NCBI GenBank assembly: GCA_038496445.1
Contig: JALMLS010000079.1
Span: 1 to 64,000 of the forward strand
Source of the DNA: Trichosphaerium sp. ATCC 40318
Lineage: Eukaryota > Discosea > Flabellinia > Trichosidae
DNA: 64,000 nucleotides
Reading direction: 5' to 3'
Shown here: positions 48,045 to 58,278 of the stretch, in pieces
How positions within the stretch are numbered: position 1 is the first letter of the stretch
Layout of the letters: every line of letters begins with the position of its first letter
Program-made: the position numbers and the translations under genes
The notes under the pieces: generated by a model
Seen by the model: the letters and a program-made list of their open reading frames with translations, nothing else
Databases searched by the model: none
Told to the model about the DNA's origin: nothing

Positions 48045-48401
48045 CTTTTCAAGTCATTTGACACACGTTACTCCATGTACATTGCACCAAGCTGTTGTTT
48101 TATAAACTCATTTACTTTGGCATGTGTGCGCACTGACAAATTGCTTTACGTAAAACGCAGCTTGATTACCATATTCCCTCAAAAATTTTCTTGACGTGCA
48201 GTGCAAGCGTACTATGAGGACATAGACACATTCCACAATAAGAAGTCCACTTGCTTGCTTACCTTATTTTTTCTACTGCAAGTGCGGGAATGATTACAAC
48301 CACCAAGTTAGGACCGCTTGCGATAATGCAACTTGTTACCGTTAAGCCAGTCAGTAGTTTACCATTTTTTTTTTGAAAAGCACGCTTGTACATTACGCTA
48401 A
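48045..48401. other. Intergenic, 357 bases
   Basis: Promoter side of the Rab gene. A short frame at about 48260-48330 reads no known domain. Confidence 0.4.
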
Positions 48402-49530
48402 ATGGCAGAACAATTTGATCACCTTGTTAAACTGTTGCTAATAGGCGATTCTGGTACGCTGAGATAAAACGCGTTGTTTTTTTTTTTGTTTGTTTTTGTT
48501 TGCGCTACTACGTAGCCGAAGTACTCACAATGATTGCTTTCAGGCGTTGGCAAGAGTTGCCTTTTATTGCGCTTTACAGAAGATACGTTTACTCCTAGCT
48601 TTATTACAACCATTGGGTGCGCATTAGGACAACAATTACGTCCAAAAGAACGATCCGTGGTTGATCACTCACAAACGGTCTAGAATCGACTTCAAAATAA
48701 GAACCATCGATGTAGAAAAGGAGAGGGTAAAGCTGCAAATATGGGTACGCAAATCAAACGAAAAGTAATTGATTCGAGACTAACTCGTGCTCAGGATACT
48801 GCTGGGCAAGAACGTTTCGTATCCCACCCGCTATTTTTGCAGTGTTGGAATTACCAGCAAAAAGAAACCAATTTTTTTTTTTTTTGTAATTTATTTTAAT
48901 TCTTTTTTGAAATGACAAATTGAGCATTCATACGCTATTTTATTCCTTGACAGTGCTGAGCGTACTATAACTACTGCGTACTATAGAGGAGCAATGGGCA
49001 TTTTATTGGTGTACGACGTTACTGACGAGAAATCCTTTGTCAATATCCTTACATACGCCTTTTGCATACAGAAATTATTCAACGTTTTGAGTTCGTGCGC
49101 ATCCGCGTCGTAAATAGCTCCATAAGCGTTACAGTAATTTTTTCTTTTTTTTTTTTTTACAACCCCTCATTCCAATTTCTGCCTTAACAAACTCTCACAT
49201 ATTCGCAATTGGATCAAATCTATCGAGCAACATGCCAGCGAAAACGTTCAAAAAGTGTTGCTTGGCAACAAATGCGATCTCGACCATAAGAAGGTTATAG
49301 ATACAGAGAAGGGGCAAGCTCTCGCCAACGAAATGGGCATTCCGTTTTATGAAACGTCTGCTAAAGATTCAGTCAATGTAGAAGAGGCATTCTTCAATAT
49401 CGCCAAAGACATTTACAAAAAAATTACGTCTCCTGAAGGTCAAGAAGCCGACACGCACAACACCATCACCATTGACGGCAGTGAAACCAAAGGCTCCAAG
49501 AACAAGAAAGAGAAGAAAAAGTGTTGTTAA
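48402..49530 (+). CDS. RAB8: Rab GTPase, Rab8/Sec4 class
   Basis: ATG 48402 opens [28 protein letters not shown], with the P-loop split by an intron after GDSG. Switch I is [13 protein letters not shown], switch II has [22 protein letters not shown]. The G4 motif is NKCD, G5 ETSAK, and the tail ends in KKKCC for double geranylgeranylation. The match to Rab8/Rab10/Sec4, which act in polarised exocytosis, is strong. Two of its introns are of the U12 type and are listed separately. The last exon starts [16 protein letters not shown]. This gene may be a partner of the TBC GAP and AVL9 encoded nearby, which is inference only. Confidence 0.95.
48819..48960 (+). other. U12-type GT-AG intron in the Rab gene
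   Basis: The donor GTATCCCAC starts with the U12 hexamer GTATCC. Ten bases before the acceptor lies TTCCTTGAC, an exact match to the U12 branch-site consensus TTCCTTRAC. No polypyrimidine tract is needed. Splicing joins QERF to [10 protein letters not shown], the expected Rab sequence. Confidence 0.85.
49043..49198 (+). other. U12-type AT-AC intron in the Rab gene
   Basis: The donor ATATCCTTAC fits the U12 AT-AC consensus. The 3' end CTGCCTTAAC...CTCTCAC has a U12 branch site and the AC terminus. Removing 49043-49198 restores SFVNIRNWIK, the standard Rab motif, with phase 1. No GT-AG pair gives this join. Confidence 0.88.
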
Positions 49531-49939
49531 ATTCGCCTTGCCCCTCGTCGCGGCTAGGACGCGACAGTATAATCACCGCACAGTACCCAACTCTTCCATA
49601 TGAAGCGTGTCCTCTTTGACTTTGCCTTTTGAAAGGTCTATTATTTTGGGATGGTACTGTCAACTGTTGTATGATGCGGCCTACGCGGTCCAAATAAAAT
49701 GATGTAAATAGACATGCAACAAATTGCATCCACAACAAAACCCTACCACCGTTCTAACCACTGACGTTTTAAGAAGAGGCACCAAACTACTTTATCACCA
49801 TAACAGTCGCTTATCCGGGTGTCTCACGGAGAGTCAGCGGCACCACGTTCTGCAGTAGCAGCTGTTTTGACCATCATTGACTTCATTTTCAGTTCCTTAT
49901 TTTAGCTTGGTTTAAAAGCAAAAACAAAATCAAATAGCA
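49531..49939. other. Intergenic, 409 bases
   Basis: Holds the 3' end of the Rab gene and the promoter of UBC9. No coding signal. Confidence 0.45.
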
Positions 49940-50795
49940 ATGTCAGGTATCGCTAGAGCAAGGTTAGCTGAAGAGCGAAAGGCTTGGCGCAAAGATCACC
50001 CACACGTACGCGGGAAACGAAACTTTTAATTCTCACTCAAACGCAGGGATTTTTCGCAAAACCATCAAAAACAACAAGTACGTGCGCGTAATTTTGTTTC
50101 TCTAACCATTATTACAGGTGGCACCCTTAACTTGATGGAGTGGCGCTGTGGTATTCCAGGCAAGAAGGAGGTACGTTGTTTTGGCCGTTAAACAAGAAAT
50201 GATTTTTGTAACCTATCTGCTAGACTGATTGGGCTGGCGCTACGTACCCTTTGACCATTTTATTCTCCGACGACTATCCAACCAAAGCACCTATTTGTAC
50301 GGCCATTTCGCCAATTTTTTTTTTTAACATTCTTGCTAATGGTTGTGTAGGCAGATTCCACAAAGGCTTTTTTCACCCAAATATGTATCCTTTACGCACG
50401 ATTTTATTTTATTTTATGTTTTGGTGTCGTTCTCAAAGTCGAGTCGAGCGCACAATCAAATGAAACTCATCAAAAAAAAACCATGATTTTGCCTTGACAT
50501 GTAAAGTTACCCATCTGGCACTGTATGTTTGAGTATTTTATCAGACGACTGGAAGCCTTCAATCACCGTTAAACAGATCTTGTTGGGCATCCAAGAGCTA
50601 CTCAACAACCCTAATGAGCACAGTCCTGCGCAAAAAGACGCTTATCAACTCTACGTGTACGTCAATGTATTTGAATCTATATCATTGTCTTCTGTGACCT
50701 GTCTTGTCTCGTCAACTCAACTGATTGAATGTAGGACTGACAAGGAGAAGTATAAACTACGTTGCCGTGAACAGGCCAAACATTACGCGAACTAA
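49940..50795 (+). CDS. UBE2I: SUMO-conjugating enzyme UBC9
   Basis: From ATG 49940 ([21 protein letters not shown]) the protein continues [54 protein letters not shown] and [19 protein letters not shown]. The HPN and the active-site cysteine of TVCLSIL are present. It ends [19 protein letters not shown] at TAA 50793-50795. UBC9 receives SUMO from the E1 and passes it to substrates in the nucleus. Residues that mark UBC9 (the KAPIC and DWKPSIT blocks) are kept. One intron is of the U12 type. Length and exon joins agree with the family. Confidence 0.95.
50385..50506 (+). other. U12-type GT-AG intron in UBC9
   Basis: The donor GTATCCTTTACG is a perfect U12 match. The branch site TTGCCTTGAC lies nine to ten bases before the AAAG acceptor. 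Splicing gives FHPNI|YPSGTVC, exactly as expected for UBC9. Confidence 0.9.
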
Positions 50796-51162
50796 GCACT
50801 GTCGACACACACACGTGATAATTGCACGCCAACTCAATGTGTCGTAACCATGTTTTGTGGTGCAACATGCCCACCCGAATAACGACGCATTAGGTGTTGG
50901 GTACGTGCGCGTGTGTCGTCAGCCATGTACAATAAACTGGTTAAAACCAAACGGTCCCTAGTTAGCTTGGCTGTATTTGTTAACACCAGGTACACGCACC
51001 CCCAAGTTGTGGTATAGGGCGTACATATAAGTTTCAGTATACAAAACTATGTGTTGTGTTGCTACTGGTTTTTTAACAAAGTAGGTCTTTTATTTCCTTC
51101 TTTCAATGGCTCTATGCTAACTCCTACAGCTATTTTTCTACCTACAATGCCATCGCGATACG
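50796..51162. other. Intergenic, 367 bases, convergent genes
   Basis: 3' regions of UBC9 and the exchanger gene meet here. One CACGTG lies at about 50811. Nothing else is seen. Confidence 0.45.
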
Positions 51163-53555
51163 TTACTTCCATTTGGCGTATGTGTCGAGGACGTAAACAA
51201 TGACGAGGGATAGCGGATAAAATAAGATGATCACAAACGACCACCTACAATCCACTGTTAGACCTGAAACATACTACGCGTGCATCAATGCGTACCATAA
51301 ACGAATGGTGGTGAACACAGCACCAACTATGCCAACCGCGACAGTCTAGATAGCTATAAGGAATTCCACTTGTTAGGCGTTTGCTACGTACAATCAAAAA
51401 GATGGCCAGAGTCTCTGATGAGAAATCCCAGGCCAATCCTATAATTTTGAGATTGGAGCTCTACGCTATAAGGACTAAGGTACCTCTAAAGTAGATGAGC
51501 GCAAAGAAAATGCCCAAGCCGAGGGTGTTGTTCAGTGTTGCAGCGCCATACAATTGGGAGTATCTTGTTAAACGGGTGTTAGTACAACTTTGAGTAGCAG
51601 TTGTGGGGCGACCATCACGTACGTCATGGAAGAGTTTGCTTTCTTTTTCTTGGCAGCAAAAACAAGGGAAGAAACGAGTTCGCTTGCGTTACTACAATAC
51701 GGCGTGACAATAAAACTCACGTAAAAAATGGGTATGCCGATAGCCTAAATAGTGGGTTTTGGAGGTTACACAACTGAAACGAAAAGTATTCTTACATTTC
51801 CAAAATCTGATATTACATCTACCATAGGATCTGAGAAGAATGCGACTAGCCCAGTCCCGATAAGAATAAAAGCTAATGAGAATACAATGAGTTTCCATCT
51901 TGGTTCTTCTGCTTCAGAAGAAGATTCTTCGTCATCTTCGTGATGCTGCACAGACCCCTCATTGTCAAGTAGTTTTACCTGCTCCGAGTCATTCGTTTGT
52001 ATGTGTGAGGCTTTGCTCTTGGCCGCAGCAGCACGCCATTTTCTACCAAAAGCTAAAGATATAGCTTGCTTTTCCTCATCAGTTTTGGGCTTGTTGATGG
52101 ATTCAACTGGAGCCTCACCATCTGTATTTATCACCATGTTTCGCTTCATTTTGCGAATAACATTCAAGGCACGTAGGCGCATTGCTCTCTCGCGTCGCGC
52201 TTTTTCAACCTTGTCAGCTCGTTTCTTGGCTAGTTTTGGTACGTAAACTTGGTATACGCAGTACGCTATTAATCCGATGAAACAGACAATCATGCCTGCC
52301 AACGAGTAGTATTTCTAGTAAAGAGTTAACACCCACAAATAATAATACTTGGCACTTCATTGGTTGAGTACCTCAGCTTTAGAAATGTGCGACACCGAGT
52401 CTGAAAGGTGCGCAAAGGCTACACCTTGGACGATGAAATAGCTGAGTGTTGACACAATCATAATGATGGCGTTCACGCGTGTGTCAAAATCGACAGTGAT
52501 CCCTGTCTTTACGACGCTCATGGACGTGCACACTGTGTCCTGTGCTAAGTTTTTTTTTAACCACGTGACATTTAAATACGAACGTCGGAAAAGGAATGTG
52601 TCTCCTTGCACCACGTTTCTCGTACCTTCGCCGCCAACAATATCACAACGCGCTACCCACAGCGACAGCGCCCAAGGGACAGTCAACAACATGATTGTAC
52701 TTCCAGCCAATGTGCCTACGCCGACTGACAGCTGCTCCTGCACTTTAACCAATGGCCCAAATCCGGATACGAGGATGATTGCAGCATCTGGTACAGCACC
52801 CAAAATAGGCAACAATAAAGCGCCTATTACAGTACCATAACTCGGAAAGAGTTCTAAGAGTAGCTCTGATCCATCAGAGATCAATTTGGCGGCTTAAGTA
52901 ACAGTCAAAAAAAAAACTAGAAAAACTGTTGTGAAATAGCCAAACGTACCATATCCCAATACTATACCGTATAAAATAATTAAGATGACCATGCCTATTG
53001 TGCTGTGCGAGCAAGGAAATATACCGACACAAAGAGGGTCGCAGATATACTTACAAGTCTCTCCTGTGCACCAACCTTTACAAAAAAAATATCAATTAGT
53101 AAAGTAACGGTTTGAAGGGTGCCATTGGAAAACGTTGGTACCTGCTTCACAATGATTAACTGTGATATCAGATATGTGAACACATTTCGTGTCGTTCGAT
53201 GTTCTTGAGTCGCACCAGGCACAGTGTGAGTGCGACGAGCAATTACCGCAACCTTGGATGCTCTGGCAATCTACCCGGTTCATTTTTAAAACACCACGGG
53301 ACGGGAGCAAAAGGGCGTGCCTATTGGCGCAATTGGTGCAGTGAATGGGGCAGAAGGGTGACTAGGTTCTGTCGTTGGAGCAATTGGCACAAAGCTAGAC
53401 TTTGCGAGATTCGTTTCCGCTAGATTTGCAGCGTAAACACCTGGAGTAGTGTCAAAAATAATAATTAGGTGCCGAAAGTTTTAAGAGGGACCTTTGTTAC
53501 AAACAGCGCTCAGAATGATGAGCGTGCACAACACGCTAAATCGTGCCAAATTCAT
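51163..53555 (-). CDS. Na/Ca exchanger-family cation antiporter with PSI domain
   Basis: The start at ATG 53553-53555 gives a signal peptide (FSVLCTLIILSAVC). A PSI-like domain of clustered cysteines follows (DCQSIQGCGNCSSHSHCAWCDS). The first transporter half has GTVIGALLLPILGAVPDAAIILVSG, the alpha-1 repeat. A cytosolic linker at about 51900-52150 holds basic and acidic blocks (KKRADKVEKARRERAMR, then EDDEESSSEAEEP). The second half has WKLIVFSLAFILIGTG and the alpha-2 repeat TPYCSNASELVSSLVFAAKKK. Two last TM segments end in TYAKWK at TAA 51163-51165. CaCA-family members exchange Ca for Na, K or H. The ion pair cannot be told. Exon joins in 51340-51560 are only partly fixed. A PSI domain on such an exchanger is uncommon. 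Confidence 0.82.
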
Positions 53556-53696
53556 TTCAATAACGGTTTTTGTTGCTATTTTAGTGATTTATATTGCTTT
53601 AATTTTTAAACGAAAGCTTTCCATGCGTGAAACACTTTGACTTTGGAACCCGCGAAAAAAGGCTGTTCACACACAAACTACGCTGTTTCCCGCGCT
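53556..53696. promoter_or_regulatory. Divergent promoter, exchanger / importin
   Basis: There are 141 bases between divergent starts, AT-rich in the left half. Confidence 0.5.
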
Positions 53697-56600
53697 ATGG
53701 ATCTTTCGTCCCTCGTAGCCGCGTTGGATAAGACGTTCACTGGACGTGATGACGAACGCAAGGCAGCAGAACGATACATTGCAAATGTTTGTACCAACCA
53801 CTTGGGCCGACGCGTAGTTCTGACTTTATTTAATAGTGTCAACAAAATCCAGGGTTCATTGTTGCGTTGTTCCAAATTATGAATGCTAAAGGTGATTAAA
53901 ACGCCTATTGTATTGCTATATAAGCTAACACGCCAAGATTTGCGAGTACCATTACGTACAGCGGCCTCATTGGTATTTAAACGTCAGGTTGAACTGCGAT
54001 GGAGAAAGAGGCAAGGTATAGACATGGTATTGTTCACAGAGCAAGAAAAATCGCTGGTAAAGGCCAACATTGTTGAAGCTTTGGCATTTACACCTCCACA
54101 AATTCGGTTAGGCGTCATTCCACGTGTCTCAATCGCTCTGACAGCTATAGGCGTCAATTGACACCTGTATTTGCACTGGTTGTCAAGCACGAGTTTCCAA
54201 AAAATTGGATAGACCTTGTTGATAAAATAGTCGCTTACTTACAATCAAATGACCAACAGAGGTTATGGGGTGCGCTTATTGCTCTCCGTTTTACATTGAA
54301 GGTGCGTGCGTAATGCCCTGCATGTCCCTCGTCGTGCACAAAGACAGTGGTGATGATTATGACTTAGGCCTACGAATTTACAGTCAATGACGAACGACGT
54401 AAACCTGTTTCCAGCGTTGTACAACGGTCAGTGGCTTCTATTTATTTTAAACCTTTTATTTTAAAATCGGGTTTTCTTTGAACGCGCTGCCTGTCACGTA
54501 TTGTGTAACTGACAGCAGATTTGATTTTTAGGACATTTCCAATCTTGATACAAATATTCGGTGTCTTAATAGCTACAGAAACCATTGAATCGCATGAGCT
54601 CCAAGTGCTTATTGCAAAGACGTTCTGGTCTGCCACTCAAATGTCTATCCCTGCGTGGCTGTGCGACAATGAAAAGTTAGGACCTTGGATGAACTTTTTG
54701 CTTCAGCTGTTGGAAAAGCCAGTTATAACACCGCCAAATATGCCTCTTGATGACGAGTTAACACTGCGAAAGTATCCACCTTGGCTTGTAAAGAAATGGG
54801 TGGCTCAAATTTTGTTGCGGTTCTTTGCACGCTACGGCATTGTACAGGCCTCTGATTCCGAGTCTACACAGCGATTCTCAAAACTGTTTATGCAATCCTA
54901 CGCAAACCGGTTTTTGGAGAGCTTTTTGAATGTCTTAAATGCCATAAGACAAAAGGTAGTACTGTCACACATCAAACATTGTATCTTTTTTTAATGCTGA
55001 TTTTTCTTAATTCTAGAACCTCACAAATGTACCATTTCGGTTCATCACCCTTGCCATCCAGACCATCTCCATAAGTGTAAATTATGAACGTATCTGGCGC
55101 AATGTGAAACCACATGTTGAACCAATTTTTAAAGATGTACGTTTTATTGTTTCATTGTGACAATCCACTTTTTGAAATGCGCTACTGCACCACAAATAAT
55201 TTCCTGAGCTATCCTTACTTCCTTTCAGGTATTATTTCCGTTCTTGTGCTACAACGCAAAGGATCATGCTTTATTTACTGAGGATCCACACGAATACATT
55301 AGACGGCAGTTTAGTGCGTTATAATTACATGTTTAGGCGGATTCCACGTTGCTAACATACAACTAGACGTGCTAGAGGATCTGTGGCATCCTAGAAATGC
55401 TGTCATGGATTTTATGGATGCGACAATCACCTCTAGAGGCAAATACCATCTCGATCTGTACATGAACCTGTTGTTGAATGTGCTCAAAACATACGCGCAA
55501 AACCCTGCAGATCAAAACAACGCAAGCGCCAAAGACGGAGCACTCTTGGCAATTGGAAGTTTGGAGAGGCCACTTAAAAAGGCTGCCGAGTATTCAAGTA
55601 TGTCGACATTTGATTTTACGTTTGGATTTGATCAAAGTGTTATGTTGGTACTAAAGAACCTAAAGGTAAATTGTGCTCCTTCATTGAGACGCACGTTCTC
55701 CCTGAAGTAAATAATCAACGATTTCCGTTCCTACAAGCTCGCGCTTGTTGGACGCTTGGTCAGTTTTATAACATTGATTGGGTAAACCCTCAAGTGTTCA
55801 TGCTGTCGCTCAAAGGTAGAAGATGCTAAACTGACATCATCACTTTGTTTCTTACCGTGGTTTTGTAATTAGGTGTTCTCGACTGTTTGAATTCTCAGTC
55901 CTTCCCTGTTCGTATGCAAGCTGCTCTCGCGCTCCGCACATTATGTGAGAATAGTCTCTCAGAGAAGCCTGTGTTGACGGTTTTGGGAGAACTAATACAA
56001 CGTCTCATTGCCATGATGGACGAGCTTGAAAACGATCAACTTGTTGAAACTCTTCAGGTATTACCTACACAGACCGATCGCATTCACTTTTTGTTGATTC
56101 CTATCCGCGTTAGGTATTGGTTAAGAGCTATCCGGATGAGATGGTGCGGTATTGCCATGTTATCATTCAAAAGTTTGTGCGTAATCATATTTCCACACTT
56201 GTTTCGTCAGTTCCACTGACAGTCCTCTAATTATTATCTGTTAGTGTCAAGTCTTTACACATGCACTCGCAGAGGAAGAAGAAGCGAGCAACAACGACCC
56301 TGATGGCGAAGGTATGGGGTTGATGACGGCTATCCAGGTGTTAAAGGCCATAAACACTCTTCTGGACGCAGTCTCAGAAACACCAAAATTGTTTGCCGAT
56401 TTGGAAGTGATGCTAGCACCTATCATAGACAAGGCCCTCAGATCCAGCATTTCCGACGATTTTTACGAGGAGGTTCTTCGCATGTTGACCTACCTCACGT
56501 ATTTCTGTGAGCCACCCTTATCACCTGCCTTGTGGGCCCTGTACCCTGTTTTGTGCAAAGGATTTTTGGACGATGACCACAGCGGCGTGTGGATGGAAGG

Positions 56601-57919
56601 TACGCTTTAAACAAAAAGAAGGTCATCAACCAACAGCAATGTGTTTGGTAACAGTGAGTGCTCTTCTTCGATATTGACTTGTTTTCATCTAGATGTGTTG
56701 CTTCCACTGCACAACTACATAAGTCGTGATGTACAGGCATTCCTTACAGGTAATCGTGTCCAACAAGTGCTGTCACTGTACCAGAAAATGCTGAGCGCAA
56801 ACGCTGAAGTGGAAGAAAAGGACGTGGGCGAGGCGTGTAAACTGGCTGAGATGGTCATATCCAATTGCATTGGCAAGATAGATCAAGTTATCCCGCCTAT
56901 CATTCAGCTCGCTGTTCAGAGATTACCATCCGCAAGGAACCCTGGCCTCAAGGTCTTGCTTTTAGAAGTTGTACGTCTTGTTTTTCGTCGAGGTCTTACT
57001 TTATCAGCCTCACATTTGTGCTTTGTTTGTATTAACACACTTGAAACTGTAGATTATCAATGCGCTATACTATAATCCAATCCTATTTTTTCAGTACATG
57101 GAATCTAACAATTGGACGAAGCAATTCTTTGCAACGTGGTTCGAACTCATATTCAAAGAGTTCAGGCGAGTACATGACAAGAAGATATCAGTGCTGGCCT
57201 TGTCCAACCTCTTTAAAATAAGCATGAACCAAATGCCACAACACGTGCAAAAAGAAATGAAGAACGTGTTCATCACGATACTAAAACTTTTGATTGAGAT
57301 TGAGCAACAACGAGAAGGTATGCAAAACAAACCGTTTAAATTGCCTCCCTTTTAAAAGTTATGTTGTCATAGAGATAGAAAAAATGCGGGCAGCGTTTGA
57401 GGAGGAAGAAGAATCCGAAGAATCAGAAAGTGAAGACGAAGAGGACATTTTTGAAGCTGTAGCAGATGATCAAGACGTTAACAAGCAACGTATAATGAGT
57501 GCGTACCACCTCACCCAATCCGATTATTGAAAGCCTTATGCCCTGTCTAGATGAATTTGTGAAATCAATGGCGGCTTCTGATGATCCAGGAGAGTACTTT
57601 GTTCTTGAAGAAGATCCGGGTATGTTCTTTACCTCCAATTCTTATGCATCACTTTACGAAAAACTGACGTGGTTTGTTAGTGGATGGGGATGAGACAGAG
57701 ACAGCAATAGATCCTATCAACGAGGTTGCGTACTTTGTTAATGCAGTGATGGGTATGTTTACTATTGTTACATAACTTTTTAACGCTAACGCCTTTTTAG
57801 ACTTTAGCAACCGGGAAGCGGCAGTTTTTGGAGAGATGGTGTCTTGCTTGAAGCCTGGAGAAAAGACAATATTCGATAGGTTTGTTCAAAAGTCAAAGCA
57901 GCAAACACCGCAGCAATAA
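53697..57919 (+). CDS. IPO7: Importin-7/8 (Sxm1/Nmd5 family) nuclear import receptor
   Basis: ATG 53697 opens MDLSSLVAALDKTFTGRDDE, then RYIAN|CQQNPGFIVALFQIM across a 50-base intron, the importin-beta N-terminal HEAT motif. Long exons follow with HEAT repeats: PPWLVKKWVAQILLRFFARY, PFRFITLAIQTIS, LWHPRNAVMDFMD, AALALRTLCEN, LSPALWALYPVL, NLFKISMNQMPQHV. An acidic loop (EEEEESEESESEDEED) near 57400 marks importin-7/8-type proteins. The end DFSNREAAVFGEMV...KSKQQTPQQ stops at TAA 57917-57919. It carries ribosomal proteins, histones and signalling kinases into the nucleus with RanGTP. About 15 introns are read. Join details at 57480-57520 are uncertain. Confidence 0.93.
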
Positions 57920-58278
57920 AAACTTGGGTAATTATATCATACAGCTACTCTTTAATGTCACGACTTGACAAAGACAGCATCTATTGTCGAGTTAAACCCT
58001 TCATGTATGTAGTCGAGTGTATTACTCCATTACTGCCACCACTCCGACTTTGACCACAAAACGTGGAAAAGAGCTACATCAACAAGGGACTATCCTTTCT
58101 TTTTTTTTAAGGAAGTTTTTATTTCCCAACAAAGAAAACACGTGTTTGTTTTGAAAGAATAACGAGTACTTGGCTCCTATAATTTTTTAGCCATATTTGT
58201 TAAGTAGTTTTTTTTTTTTTTGGTTGTTCATTGTGTGTGCGATAAGTTTGTGACACATTAAGCACAGCGGCATCCGAG
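57920..58278. other. Intergenic, 359 bases
   Basis: 3' end of the importin gene and promoter of the arrestin gene. CACGTG lies at about 58139, and long T runs occur at 58100 and 58210. Confidence 0.45.
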
